From: CAYUYV01 sp050331455
Lineage (GTDB): Bacteria; Pseudomonadota; Alphaproteobacteria; JAJFIK01
DNA length: 31,839 nt
Direction: 5' to 3'
NCBI GenBank assembly: GCA_050331455.1
Contig: JBHJGV010000051.1
Coordinates: 1 to 31,839, forward strand
Part shown: piece after piece, positions 17,939-25,932 of the stretch
Numbering within the stretch: position 1 is the stretch's first letter
How the letters are laid out: every line of letters begins with the position of its first letter
Notes under the pieces: generated by a model
The model's database searches: none
What the model saw: only the letters and a program-made list of their open reading frames with translations
What the model was told of the DNA's origin: nothing
Position numbers and translations under genes: made by a program

Positions 17939-19291
17939 TCAGCTGCGAACCCGGGGATAATAGTTAATGATCTTACCCGTGCGGGCGTTGCGGAACACCA
18001 GGGTGCCATCCGGCTCAATGCCGTATTGCACGTAAAGAGTGCGCCCGTCGTTCCAGCGGATGCTCAGGAACTTGCCTTGGGTGCTCCAGCGGCCTTCGTC
18101 CACATTCCCGGCACTGTTGCCATGGGCGGTGTATTCCTGACGCTGATTGTAGTCACGCTTTTCCGCATTGAAATAGGTCTGGGCGCCGTAATAGACCGTG
18201 CCGTCGGAGCGGAAGACCCACCAGAGCTGCGTGTTCGTGTAGATCCCGATATCCGCCCCGCCGGACACCGATTCCCCACGATAGGCGCCGACGATGCGCG
18301 GATCTCCCGGCGGGGTCGCGCCGGACCTTTGGGATTGGCGCGGTGGCTGGGCCTGGCTGTTGGGGCGCTGGGGCATGGGCGCTTGGGCGAAAGGCTGGCT
18401 TGGGGGTGTGGCACGCCCGGCGCCGTCAAGGCCGATGCGCAAGAGGGAGAGGAGCCGGCCCGTGCCGTTCAAAGTGATCCGTTGTCCATCCTGTAGGGAG
18501 GATCCGTTGATCTGGATATTGCCGGTTCCCTGAAATTCAAGGGGCAGGCCCGTGGCCGTATCCACCATGGCATTCGCCGACACCGGACCGTTCATGCTGG
18601 TGCCGTCACGGGTCGAGGTCATGGTGCCCTGACCGGCCAGAACGGCCACCGGTCGGCTTCCCCGGGACTGGAACCCCATGACTTTCATGGCCAGGGTGGT
18701 CCGGCCCGATCCATCCGGCTCCACGATATTGGCCGTCCATTCATCGCCGACGGAAACAGTCCGCCCGGGCAGAGCCTGGGATTCGAAGACGACCACCGGC
18801 TCAATCATCTCGCGCAGGGCCTTATCGTCATTGATCGGCGCACCGCCGGTCACCGTGATGCCCGCGACCTCATCATTTGCAACACGGATGATCGCTTCCC
18901 GGCCCGCCAGGGCGAAGGGCTGCGGGTCCGGCATGCCATTGGTGACGATCTGCATGCCGCTGTTCGGGCTGAAGCGCACGCGCAATTCCACCGGCCGGCC
19001 ATTGGCGACCCGGGTGACCGCGGCGATGCCGTCGAGCCGGATCTGGGTTTGCTGTTGGACATTGACACTCCGCCCACCCCCGGACACCACGAGGGCGCTG
19101 TCGAGGGTCTGGCTTTGCTGGAAGGAGTATTGCAGGCCCTGGGGCACGCTGTAGGCCAGGCGTGCGCGAGTCTGGGCGGCGTCCTCGGCGCGAGCGGCCG
19201 TGGTTCCGTCGAGGGAGGAAAGTGCCGGCAGAACACAAAGACCGGCGCCAACGAAAAGAGAAAATAATGGCTGTCTCATGTCTCGACCCAT
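17939..19291 (-). CDS. Large secreted beta-rich protein of unknown function
   Basis: I do not recognise a named family. The 450-residue protein has a signal peptide (about 1-35, ending ARA-E). Two parts are visible. Residues about 40-305 are beta-strand-rich, with segments such as VSVGDEWTANIV and TATGLPLEFQGTG, resembling lipid- or ligand-binding secreted domains. A Pro/Gln-rich linker at about 310-345 follows. The C-terminal domain (about 350-450) contains GAYRGESV, WWVFRSDGTVYYG, GRWSTQGKFLSIRW and YGIEPDGTLVFRN, like a small beta-barrel or lipocalin-like module. The start could be either of two Met codons, 19291 or 19279, and neither has a strong ribosome-binding site. It lies downstream of prs with a 164-bp gap and likely has its own promoter. 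Confidence 0.72.
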   Translation of the reverse strand: MGRDMRQPLFSLFVGAGLCVLPALSSLDGTTAARAEDAAQTRARLAYSVPQGLQYSFQQSQTLDSALVVSGGGRSVNVQQQTQIRLDGIAAVTRVANGRPVELRVRFSPNSGMQIVTNGMPDPQPFALAGREAIIRVANDEVAGITVTGGAPINDDKALREMIEPVVVFESQALPGRTVSVGDEWTANIVEPDGSGRTTLAMKVMGFQSRGSRPVAVLAGQGTMTSTRDGTSMNGPVSANAMVDTATGLPLEFQGTGNIQINGSSLQDGQRITLNGTGRLLSLLRIGLDGAGRATPPSQPFAQAPMPQRPNSQAQPPRQSQRSGATPPGDPRIVGAYRGESVSGGADIGIYTNTQLWWVFRSDGTVYYGAQTYFNAEKRDYNQRQEYTAHGNSAGNVDEGRWSTQGKFLSIRWNDGRTLYVQYGIEPDGTLVFRNARTGKIINYYPRVRS

Positions 19292-19347
19292 GCTGTTGAT
19301 CTTCTGAACACTATTGCTTTTTTCGTGTCAGTTTATGTGATCTCCAG

Positions 19348-19369
19348 CACAGTATCGCGACAGACTGTG
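19348..19369. promoter_or_regulatory. Inverted repeat CACAGT-N10-ACTGTG upstream of the secreted-protein gene
   Basis: A perfect 6-bp inverted repeat (19348-19353 and 19364-19369) lies 57-78 bp before the minus-strand start at 19291. It may be an operator. The 164-bp gap also contains a poly-T stretch near 19317 that, seen from the minus strand, is an A run. No convincing terminator for prs was found. Confidence 0.3.
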
Positions 19370-19455
19370 ACTGAGAAGCAAGTCTCCATGACCATTTGTG
19401 AAGATCGCATGTCGGATCGGCGCCGCATGACGCGCCGGCGCGGCCGGGTTTGTCG

Positions 19456-20388
19456 TCAGTCGAACAGGCTTGAGACCGATTCTTCCTTCGCGATTCGGCG
19501 GATGGCCTCGCCCATCAGGGGCGCGATGGTCAAGACACGGATCTTATTGGTCTCTGCGATGCGCGGGTTCGGAGCGATGGAATCCGTCACCACGAGTTCG
19601 GACAGCTCCGAGTCGTTCACCCGGTCGATGGCCTTCCCGGAAAGGACCCCGTGGGTGACATAGGCGAAGACTTCCCGCGCGCCTTTTTCCTTCAGGGCCC
19701 GGGCGGCATTGCACAGCGTTCCCGCCGAATCGACGATGTCGTCGATCATGATGCAGGTCCGGCCGTTGACGTCACCGATGATGTTCATGACCTCCGACAC
19801 TCCGGCCCGCTCGCGCCGCTTGTCGACAATGGCGAGATCCGCGCCGATCCGGCTGCCGAGCTGGCGGGCGCGGACGACGCCGCCCACATCGGGCGAGACC
19901 ACGGTGAGATTGTCGCTCTTGATGGCCTCCTTGATGTCCCGCTCGAAGACCGGCGCAGCATAGAGATTGTCCGTGGGGATATCGAAAAAGCCCTGGATCT
20001 GGCCGGCATGGAGGTCGAGGGTCAGGACCCGGTCGGCCCCCGCCTTGGTGATCAGATTGGCCACCAGCTTGGCCGAGATGGGCGTGCGCGGCCCCGGCTT
20101 TCGGTCCTGCCGGGCATAGCCGAAATAGGGGATGACGGCAGTGACCCGCTCGGCCGAGGCCCGGGACAGGGCGTCCATACAGATCAGCAGCTCCATGACG
20201 TTCTCGTTCGCCGGCGAGGAGGTCGACTGGATCAGGAAAACGTCCCGTCCGCGGACATTTTCCATGATTTCTACGAAGACTTCGCCGTCCGCGAAGCGTT
20301 TCACGTCTGCCTTGGTCAGGGGCAGATTGAGATAATGACCGATATCCTGGGCCAGTTTTTGATTGCTGTTACCCGCCAAAAGCTTCAT
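19456..20388 (-). CDS. prs: Ribose-phosphate pyrophosphokinase (PRPP synthetase)
   Basis: Makes 5-phosphoribosyl-1-pyrophosphate from ribose-5-phosphate and ATP for nucleotide, histidine and tryptophan synthesis in the cytosol. At 310 residues it is a standard class I enzyme. Signatures: MKLLAGNSNQKLA at the start, RFADGEVFVEI, YFGYARQDRK, DLHAGQIQGFFDIP, VVSPDVGGVVRARQL, and the PRPP-binding loop CIMIDDIVDSAGT. The ATG at 20388 has AAAGG about 8 bases upstream and matches the family start. The frame is open 57 codons further, but that stretch is not protein-like. It is close to pgeF and midA, a neighbourhood I recall from other alphaproteobacteria, with two genes lying between. Confidence 0.97.
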   Translation of the reverse strand: MKLLAGNSNQKLAQDIGHYLNLPLTKADVKRFADGEVFVEIMENVRGRDVFLIQSTSSPANENVMELLICMDALSRASAERVTAVIPYFGYARQDRKPGPRTPISAKLVANLITKAGADRVLTLDLHAGQIQGFFDIPTDNLYAAPVFERDIKEAIKSDNLTVVSPDVGGVVRARQLGSRIGADLAIVDKRRERAGVSEVMNIIGDVNGRTCIMIDDIVDSAGTLCNAARALKEKGAREVFAYVTHGVLSGKAIDRVNDSELSELVVTDSIAPNPRIAETNKIRVLTIAPLMGEAIRRIAKEESVSSLFD

Positions 20389-20795
20389 GGCCCGACCTTT
20401 CCCAAATCGGCAGAATGGAACATGCGATGATCGTTGAACGGTCTGACCGCCGGGCCGCGGTGTCGCCCCGGCCAGGGGGACAGCGATGCCGGCCTTGCTG
20501 ATCGACCCCCCCTTTCGGATCCGTCCTGCCTTGACCCTTTGCCCGGATGGGCCTCTCATCTGCCTGCGGGCACCCGGTCCGGTTCTGCCTCGGCGGCCTC
20601 AAGGGACAGATCTTTGGACACTTAAGACGTCGGCCAGAATGGTCTTCCGGCTTTGTCCAGGATTGTGAACGCACGGTTTTGTGTGCTCTGCACTGCAAAA
20701 CGTCAAGCGCGTCTAGCCGATCCGTGGGCCGAGGGGCTTGCCCGGTGGCGGGCGTCCCGGTCATGATCCCCGAACAAGCCTGGGAGGGTTAGTGG
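20389..20795. other. 407-bp divergent intergenic region between prs and the glycosyltransferase gene
   Basis: No believable gene lies here; the short open frames do not look like protein. The left side must contain the prs promoter and the right side the promoter of the glycosyltransferase-like gene, but I see no convincing -35/-10 pair for either. The one clear structure is the hairpin at 20676-20701. Confidence 0.6.
20676..20701. other. Two-part hairpin upstream of the glycosyltransferase gene
   Basis: GTTTTG (20676-20681) pairs with CAAAAC (20696-20701), and inside it GTGC (20683-20686) pairs with GCAC (20690-20693) around the loop TCT. Only one and two unpaired bases separate the two stems. 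It lies 95 bp before the start at 20796 and could be an operator or a leader structure. Confidence 0.4.
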
Positions 20796-21623
20796 ATGAC
20801 AGTGTTGCCGGACACGGGCGCTGGGATCTTGAGTTGGAAGGGGTACGGTTCCCTGCGCGGCGCGCTGGAGAGTTACCGGGCCGCAGATTTCCTCTCTCTC
20901 TTTCCGGAGACCCGTATTTTTCTGCCCGAGGCGGAGGACGAAGGCCGGCACATGGCGGCCGAATTCGGGCTCAGCGTGGCAGAACACCCGGACAATCTGG
21001 GGATTCTGGGCGGCTTCGAGGGGCTGGCGCGCTCCATGTCCTCCCGTTACGTGCTGCTGCTCGAAAACGACTTCAAGCTGGTCGAGGACCGGGACACGGC
21101 CGCCCGGGAACTCGCCACGGCCCTCGATCTGCTGCGGACGGGCCGCTGCCAGGTGATCCGCCTGCGCAGCCGCCGCCAGCCCGGGCCGCCGCTGACCGGT
21201 CTCCAGAAATACCGCCGCCTCTATCCAGTGGAGGGGGACGGGCCCTGGCAGCGCGCAGCAAAAGGCGCGCTCCGGATGATCCGCCCCGACAAGGCCCGGC
21301 GTAATCTGGCCGCCTGCGTCTATCTGTACGAGGACCCGTCGATGGTCCATCCAGACGTCATCCGCCGGGATCCCGACACTGGGTTTTTCCTGGTCTCCAG
21401 CCGCTTCATGAACTGGACCAACCAGGCCTTCCTGATTGAGCGACAATTCTTCCTGGATCGGATCATCGGCTATGCCAAGACTCACGCCACGCGCCGCGGC
21501 ATCAACAACTTCCGCAGTCTGGAAATCGAGATGAACAGCCCTTACTGGCGCCGGTCCGGCTGGCATGTGGGCCTTGGCGATGGGCTCTTCACCCACGCCC
21601 GCCGCGACGACCGCGGCTATTGA
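20796..21623 (+). CDS. Glycosyltransferase-like protein (GT-A type, family uncertain)
   Basis: This 275-residue cytosolic-looking protein has no signal peptide. The N-terminal half resembles a GT-A nucleotide-sugar fold: TGAGILSWKGYGSL, then LFPETRIFLPE, HPDNLGILGGFEGLA, and the strand YVLLLENDF (residues 85-93). The Glu90-Asn-Asp92 there could serve as the acidic metal-binding motif in place of the usual DxD. The C-terminal half is rich in Arg and aromatic residues. The sugar donor and acceptor are unknown. The ATG has a strong GGGAGGG 7 bases upstream. The last 35 bp overlap the 3' end of the convergent lipoprotein gene, so both frames are constrained there. Confidence 0.72.
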   Translation: MTVLPDTGAGILSWKGYGSLRGALESYRAADFLSLFPETRIFLPEAEDEGRHMAAEFGLSVAEHPDNLGILGGFEGLARSMSSRYVLLLENDFKLVEDRDTAARELATALDLLRTGRCQVIRLRSRRQPGPPLTGLQKYRRLYPVEGDGPWQRAAKGALRMIRPDKARRNLAACVYLYEDPSMVHPDVIRRDPDTGFFLVSSRFMNWTNQAFLIERQFFLDRIIGYAKTHATRRGINNFRSLEIEMNSPYWRRSGWHVGLGDGLFTHARRDDRGY

Positions 21624-22680
21624 GCAGGCTTGGCGGGCGGCGTGGCGCCATGGGCATATGGGCGAGCAGACCAAGAATGCCTTCTTTGGCGCCGTGGGCC
21701 GCATAGACCGCCACCTCGCCCCAACTCTCGTCCAGGGTGCCACGCGGCACCGTATTGGTCTGCTTGATCTCACCCATCCACTGGGCTCGATGATCGAGCA
21801 CGGTCCAAATGAGGTCCACCCGATCGACCCCCGTGTCGAGGGTCGTCACCTCAACCTCCCCCAGAACGACCACGGCCCCGAAGGGCACCGGCGCGTCCTC
21901 GGCCTGCCAGCGGGTGTCCACGTCGAACTGGGCCTCGGCCAGCATGCGGGCGAGGGAAACAGTGAGGGTCTTGCCGCCGTCGCCCGGCGCGCCGGACACC
22001 GGACGCAGGACGATGCGATTGCGCGTGAAGGAGCGGCCCGGGTCGCGGCCCTGGGCGATCTCGAGGCGCCGCTGCAACCGGTCCGCCGTCCGCTCCGCCA
22101 GCGCATAGGCCCGCTCCCGGTTCAGCAGGTCCCAAGGGGAGGACAGGCCCGTGAACCGCATCGTGCCTGGCTCCGCAAGCTTTTCACGGACCTTGAACGC
22201 CTCGATGAACGTGCCGTCGGGGCCAAGATGCTGCCAGCGCACCTCGAGCCACAGGCCTTTTGAATCCGACTCGAGGCGAGCGCGGCCCATGAGCTGATCC
22301 GCCGTTTCCGCGTTATTGTCGACGAGCACGGGGATGTCGCGGAGCTGGCCGGCCTGTTCCAGGTTCTTCGCGATGGTCTGGCCCCAACCCGGCGGCAGGG
22401 CCGCGACCGGAAACACGGTGATGCTGGCCGACTGCGCAATGCCGCGCACGGCGAGCAGGTTCCGGTGGCGCCCCTCATAGGGCCGGGAGACCTCGAAAGG
22501 GTTCGGAAGTCCGATGTTTCGGGACATTTCGATACAGCCGGCGAGGCCGGTCGCGAGAACACCAAGGGCGAGAACAGTCAGGCAATGGGTCAAGCGGCGA
22601 GCAAGGCGGGGGGCAAAGCCGGGGCCGGCCGTTTCACAGGGGGGGGTGTGCGGTTCCCGGGGCGGCACGGCGCACCTCAC
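21589..22680 (-). CDS. Putative lipoprotein of unknown function
   Basis: The 363-residue product has a lipobox LAGC with the lipidated Cys at residue 49, after a hydrophobic segment (about 33-48) and an Arg-rich n-region. The mature part is mixed alpha/beta with no family I can name; segments include ITVFPVAALPPGWGQTI, VLGEVEVTTLDTG and AQWMGEIKQTN. The start is chosen as the GTG that overlaps the pgeF stop as GTGA. The n-region is then long, and a TTG near residue 30 is an alternative. An upstream in-frame ATG at 22806 would overlap pgeF by 130 bp and is rejected. It is probably the last gene of the midA-pgeF-lipoprotein unit. The 3' end overlaps the convergent glycosyltransferase gene by 35 bp. 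Confidence 0.72.
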   Translation of the reverse strand: MRCAVPPREPHTPPCETAGPGFAPRLARRLTHCLTVLALGVLATGLAGCIEMSRNIGLPNPFEVSRPYEGRHRNLLAVRGIAQSASITVFPVAALPPGWGQTIAKNLEQAGQLRDIPVLVDNNAETADQLMGRARLESDSKGLWLEVRWQHLGPDGTFIEAFKVREKLAEPGTMRFTGLSSPWDLLNRERAYALAERTADRLQRRLEIAQGRDPGRSFTRNRIVLRPVSGAPGDGGKTLTVSLARMLAEAQFDVDTRWQAEDAPVPFGAVVVLGEVEVTTLDTGVDRVDLIWTVLDHRAQWMGEIKQTNTVPRGTLDESWGEVAVYAAHGAKEGILGLLAHMPMAPRRPPSLLNSRGRRGGRG

Positions 22681-23510
22681 GCATCCGGTCCGGCCGGCCG
22701 CACTCCCGCCAGGGTGATCACGGCCAGGTTGCGTCCGTAGTCGGGCTCGCCCCGGTGCGTCGTGCGGCGGAAACTGAACCAGTTCGCCTCGTCCGCATAA
22801 GTGCACAGCGCGGTATCATGCACCTGGGTAACGCCTTCCCGGGCAAGGGCCTGACGGACATAACCCGGCAGGTCGAACTGCCAGTGGCCATCGCGCGTGC
22901 CCGCCTCGAAAAAGCGCCCATGGCCCGTGTCCTGGGTCAGGAAGGCGTCGGGAAAGCCCGGGCCGACCTCGTAATTCGCCTGGCTGATGGTGGGGCCAAG
23001 GCTCGCACGGATCCGCCCTGGCCGGGCGCCGAGGGCTGCCATGGCGGTGACCACGGAGGCCACGATTCCGGCCAGCGCGCCGCGCCAGCCGGCATGGGCC
23101 GCGCCGATGACGCCCGCCTCGCCGTCGGCCAGCAGAATGGGACAGCAATCCGCCGTTAGAATGCCGAGGCCAATGCTCGGGACCTTGGTGGCCATGGCGT
23201 CGGCCCGCGGCGCGTCCGACCGGTCCCAGGGGGCGGTCACGGTGACGGTTTCGGCGCTGTGGATCTGATGGAGGGCGAGCACGGTCTCCGCGCCGACGGC
23301 CATCGCAACCCGCGCGCGATTTTCCTGGACATGGGCCCGTTCATCGCCGGACCCGAACCCGCAATTCAGGCTGGCGAACAGGGGATCGGTCGAGACGCCG
23401 CCCTGGCGACCGAAAAAACCGTGACGCACGTCCGGCAGGGACGTCAGGACTGGGGCGAGCCGATGGGGCGGGTGGCTCGGATCGTCGGGGCGGGCCCGTG
23501 GTGCGCTCAT
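22677..23510 (-). CDS. pgeF: PgeF, peptidoglycan editing factor (laccase-domain protein)
   Basis: This 277-residue protein of the YfiH/YlmD family removes wrongly incorporated L-serine from UDP-MurNAc precursors in E. coli. Related proteins bind zinc and act on purine nucleosides. The metal-binding triad is visible: His84 in HQIHSAE, Cys122 in ADCCPI and His139 in AHAGWRG. The 17-residue gap from Cys to His matches the family. RHGFFGRQGGVS at the start and SFRRTTHRGEPDYGRN near the end are also typical. Its ATG shares one base with the midA stop (TGATG), and its stop overlaps the lipoprotein GTG, so the three genes are tightly coupled. A peptidoglycan quality-control job fits the cell-wall genes in the window but is not specific to them. 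Confidence 0.93.
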   Translation of the reverse strand: MSAPRARPDDPSHPPHRLAPVLTSLPDVRHGFFGRQGGVSTDPLFASLNCGFGSGDERAHVQENRARVAMAVGAETVLALHQIHSAETVTVTAPWDRSDAPRADAMATKVPSIGLGILTADCCPILLADGEAGVIGAAHAGWRGALAGIVASVVTAMAALGARPGRIRASLGPTISQANYEVGPGFPDAFLTQDTGHGRFFEAGTRDGHWQFDLPGYVRQALAREGVTQVHDTALCTYADEANWFSFRRTTHRGEPDYGRNLAVITLAGVRPAGPDA

Positions 23511-24778
23511 CAGGCCGATCCCCCTTTGACGCTCGCTCGGGCAGACGGCGCCGGGGGCGCTGCCGAATGGGGGGCCTCAGAATGGGGAGCCCCCGACTGG
23601 GAATCCGGGGCCACCCGTTCGGCAAAGGCCGGCGGGGCGGCGGCGTCGGGGTCCGTCACCGCCAGGACCTTGAACAGCGTTCCCATCGCACCCGCGCCGG
23701 TAAGGCGTTTATGGGCCGAAGCGATGGCCTGACGTTGGGCGTCATCGGCCGAGCGGGCCAGGGCATCTGCGCGGGCGCCGATCCCGAGGGCGTTGAGGAA
23801 GGCCCCTTGGGTCAGCGGCCCGTGGGCCCGGGCACCGGAGAGGCTGGCGGCCCGGGTGAGGGCCCCGAAATCCACATGGGCCGTCAGATCCGCCGTTCCC
23901 GGTGCTGCGAGGGGCGGGTGGCTGGCGTGGCGGCGCACCGCCTGCAGCGTGTCCCCGAGACCGCTCTGGGCATGGCCGTAATCGATGATCAGTGCGGCAC
24001 CCGTCTGGCGAATCAGGGTTTCGGCCATGCTGGCCATCACCGCTTCGCCCGCCCGACTCCATTCGCGCACGGCGCCCTCCGCGGCATCCTCCGCAAAGGG
24101 AGCCGGGGGCAGCGGCACGGCATCCGGCGACAGGTGGAAGGCCAGCCGGTCATCGCCGTCCAGGCCGACCATGCGCTCATGCCAGCCCTTGGCACCGCGG
24201 ACAAATTGCCGGATCGGCAGGGCATCGAAAAACTCATTGGCGATCATCAGGACGAAGCCCTCGGCCGCCTCCAACGCAGGTGCGGGCGTCCCGTGCCAGT
24301 GTCGCGGAACATCGGGTGCGGCGGCATCGATGGCCTCCGCCTGGCGTTGGCGCAATACGGGACTGGTCTCCACAAGCCGGATCGTCAGAGCGTCGCGAAA
24401 GTCCGGCACGATCGAGAGCGCGCGCAAACTGTCGGCCATGAGAGTGCCCCGCCCCGGACCCAGCTCGATCAGCGTCACGGGTCCCGGCCGGCCCCGTTCG
24501 ATCCAGGTCTGAGCGCACCACAAGCCGATGAGTTCGCCGAACATCTGGCTGATTTCCGGGGCTGTGACGAAATCGCCGGCGGCACCGAAAGGGTCCCGGG
24601 TGGTGTAATAGCCGTGCAGGGGATGCCCCAGGGCAAGGCCCATGTAATCGGCGACACTGATCGGGCCTTCCGCCGCGATCTGGCGGCGCAGCAGATCCTC
24701 GAGCGCGGTCCCCCCGGTGTCAGTCCGATCCGCGGTGGGGCTGGGATCCTGGCCGTGGTCAGGCATGCGGTGCGACAT
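23510..24778 (-). CDS. SAM-dependent methyltransferase of the MidA/NDUFAF7 family
   Basis: In mitochondria the homologue methylates an arginine of the NDUFS2 subunit during complex I assembly; bacterial members are usually of unknown substrate. The 422-residue protein begins its conserved part at LLRRQIAAEGPISVADYM. It has HGYYTTRDPFGAAGDFVTAPEIS in positions about 55-77, the SAM loop IELGPGRGTLM at about 104-114, and the NEFFDALPIRQF and IIDYGH segments. The C-terminal tail is a low-complexity Ser/Ala/Pro/His-rich extension. Starts at 24778 and 24766 are both possible and neither has a visible ribosome-binding site. It is followed directly by pgeF, the common alphaproteobacterial pairing. 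lgt, which in my recollection often precedes it, is absent. Confidence 0.91.
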   Translation of the reverse strand: MSHRMPDHGQDPSPTADRTDTGGTALEDLLRRQIAAEGPISVADYMGLALGHPLHGYYTTRDPFGAAGDFVTAPEISQMFGELIGLWCAQTWIERGRPGPVTLIELGPGRGTLMADSLRALSIVPDFRDALTIRLVETSPVLRQRQAEAIDAAAPDVPRHWHGTPAPALEAAEGFVLMIANEFFDALPIRQFVRGAKGWHERMVGLDGDDRLAFHLSPDAVPLPPAPFAEDAAEGAVREWSRAGEAVMASMAETLIRQTGAALIIDYGHAQSGLGDTLQAVRRHASHPPLAAPGTADLTAHVDFGALTRAASLSGARAHGPLTQGAFLNALGIGARADALARSADDAQRQAIASAHKRLTGAGAMGTLFKVLAVTDPDAAAPPAFAERVAPDSQSGAPHSEAPHSAAPPAPSARASVKGGSA

Positions 24779-25063
24779 GGGAAAGGGACCATATGTAAAA
24801 AGCCCGTTGGGCGCCCAGCGGGCGGATCGAACGAGACATGTGAAGCGGCGGGTTTTTCGGTCGGCCAGCCCGGACAGGCCCCGAGCCGTCCGGCCGGGCC
24901 CCGGATGGTGCCGCAGTTTGGGCGTCATTGCTTTTCAAACTGGTTTTAATACCGCACTGGCATCACATGGAGCCAAGGCCAAACTATGGTGAATGACAGG
25001 GACCATTGCGCGGGGAGAAACCGGCCTCGGGCAGGGTCCATCCAAGATCTGGGGTAGAGCGAC

Positions 25064-25378
25064 ATGCAGACGAACAACCGCATTTTTGACGACCTGGCGA
25101 AAGTGATCACCGGCGCCGCGGGTGCGGCCCAGGGCATGCGCTCCGAGGTCGACTCCCTCGTGCGGGCCCAGATCGAGCGCATCATCGGCGACCTGGATCT
25201 CGTGCCGCGCGAGGAGTTCGAGGCCGCCAAGGCGATGGCGGTGAAGGCCCGGGAGGAGAATATGCGCCTCGAAGCCCGACTCGTGGCCTTCGAAGCGCGC
25301 CTTTCGGCCCTGGTGGAGGGCGAGGACGGCCCCCGCGATGTGCCGGAAACCAACGGGTTCGTCCGCGAGGCCCATTGA
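25064..25378 (+). CDS. ubiK: UbiK/BMFP-type accessory factor
   Basis: This 104-residue protein belongs to the YqiC/BMFP family, which in enterobacteria helps aerobic ubiquinone biosynthesis and binds membranes as a coiled-coil trimer. The N-terminal half is amphipathic (RIFDDLAKVITGAAGAAQG). A long helix with heptads follows from about 40 to 88 (VPREEFEAAKAMAVKA, ENMRLEARL), ending in a short acidic tail. The VPREEFE segment is a family hallmark. GGGG lies about 10 bases before the ATG. It is divergent from midA, with a 285-bp gap in which I see no gene and no convincing promoter. Confidence 0.9.
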   Translation: MQTNNRIFDDLAKVITGAAGAAQGMRSEVDSLVRAQIERIIGDLDLVPREEFEAAKAMAVKAREENMRLEARLVAFEARLSALVEGEDGPRDVPETNGFVREAH

Positions 25379-25478
25379 AAGCCACCACAGGGCCGCGCTT
25401 TCCCCAGAAAGGGGTCCATAAGGATCGGGTCTGCACGCCATGCGCGCGGGCGGATCCCGGAGAGAGCGGGCTGGATGC

Positions 25479-25508
25479 TTGCACCGGTGGGCCAAATCGC
25501 CCTATAGA
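25479..25508 (+). promoter_or_regulatory. Sigma-70-like promoter candidate in the gene-free stretch
   Basis: TTGCAC (25479-25484) and TATAGA (25503-25508) with an 18-base spacer. Transcription would start near 25515, over 400 bases before the next coding start. The AT-rich patch stands out from the GC-rich surroundings. Confidence 0.45.
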
Positions 25509-25700
25509 TAGAAATCTGCCGAACGGGATGGGACTATGCGGTGCCACCGATTTATCCGGACCCCCACCACGCGGACCGTGGCGCAAGCGGCACCCTCGCT
25601 GTCCCGAAAAGTCAGTTTTTCCAGGGCTTCCGGCTTTCCTCCAGGGTCTCAGGCGAGAGCGACAATGAGCGCACCCCATGCGCGCGCTCATCGCCCAAAC

Positions 25701-25739
25701 GCGGGGCCCAAATGCGGGGCCCAAATACTGGGCCCAAAT
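25701..25739. repeat. Three tandem 13-bp repeats
   Basis: GCGGGGCCCAAAT at 25701-25713 and 25714-25726 (identical), then ACTGGGCCCAAAT at 25727-25739, followed by a partial unit ACTGGGG and preceded by a degenerate TCGCCCAAAC. Each unit contains the palindrome GGGCCC or GGGGCCC. Confidence 0.85.
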
Positions 25740-25932
25740 ACTGGGGCAGTGCAGCGGTGCGCACTGCACAACGCCGCCCCGCCGCACGCCATGTCAGATC
25801 GGGATCGTGCATTTTTTCAGGTGCGAGGAGCCGGAACGCCGCTGGACCCGCCCGCCCGATCCATCCGTCAGGTTCTACAGCCGCCCGGGCCATCCTGCCC
25901 GCGCGGACGCATGACACGGGGAGTTGAAATCC

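Larger units (their letters stand above)
25379..25932 (+). other. 554-bp gene-free stretch between ubiK and the YbjN-like gene
   Basis: No frame here looks like protein. It contains a promoter-like pair at 25479-25508, three 13-bp tandem repeats at 25701-25739, a hairpin GCAGTGC/GCACTGC at 25746-25767, and a T6 run at 25812-25817 preceded by a weak stem GCAC/GTGC (25784-25787 and 25807-25810). This could be a long leader of the ybjN-proC unit or a separate small RNA of about 300 bases. The ribosome-binding site of the next gene (GGGGAG) is at 25918-25923. Confidence 0.5.

Noticed and set aside
20400..20795. Search for a tRNA or small RNA between prs and the glycosyltransferase gene
   Set aside because: No cloverleaf pattern or T-loop sequence was found; only the hairpin at 20676-20701 stands out.
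23510..23640. Small repeats in the C-terminal tail of the methyltransferase as a possible insertion
   Set aside because: The Ser/Ala/Pro/His repeats are short and in frame, best explained as a low-complexity tail.
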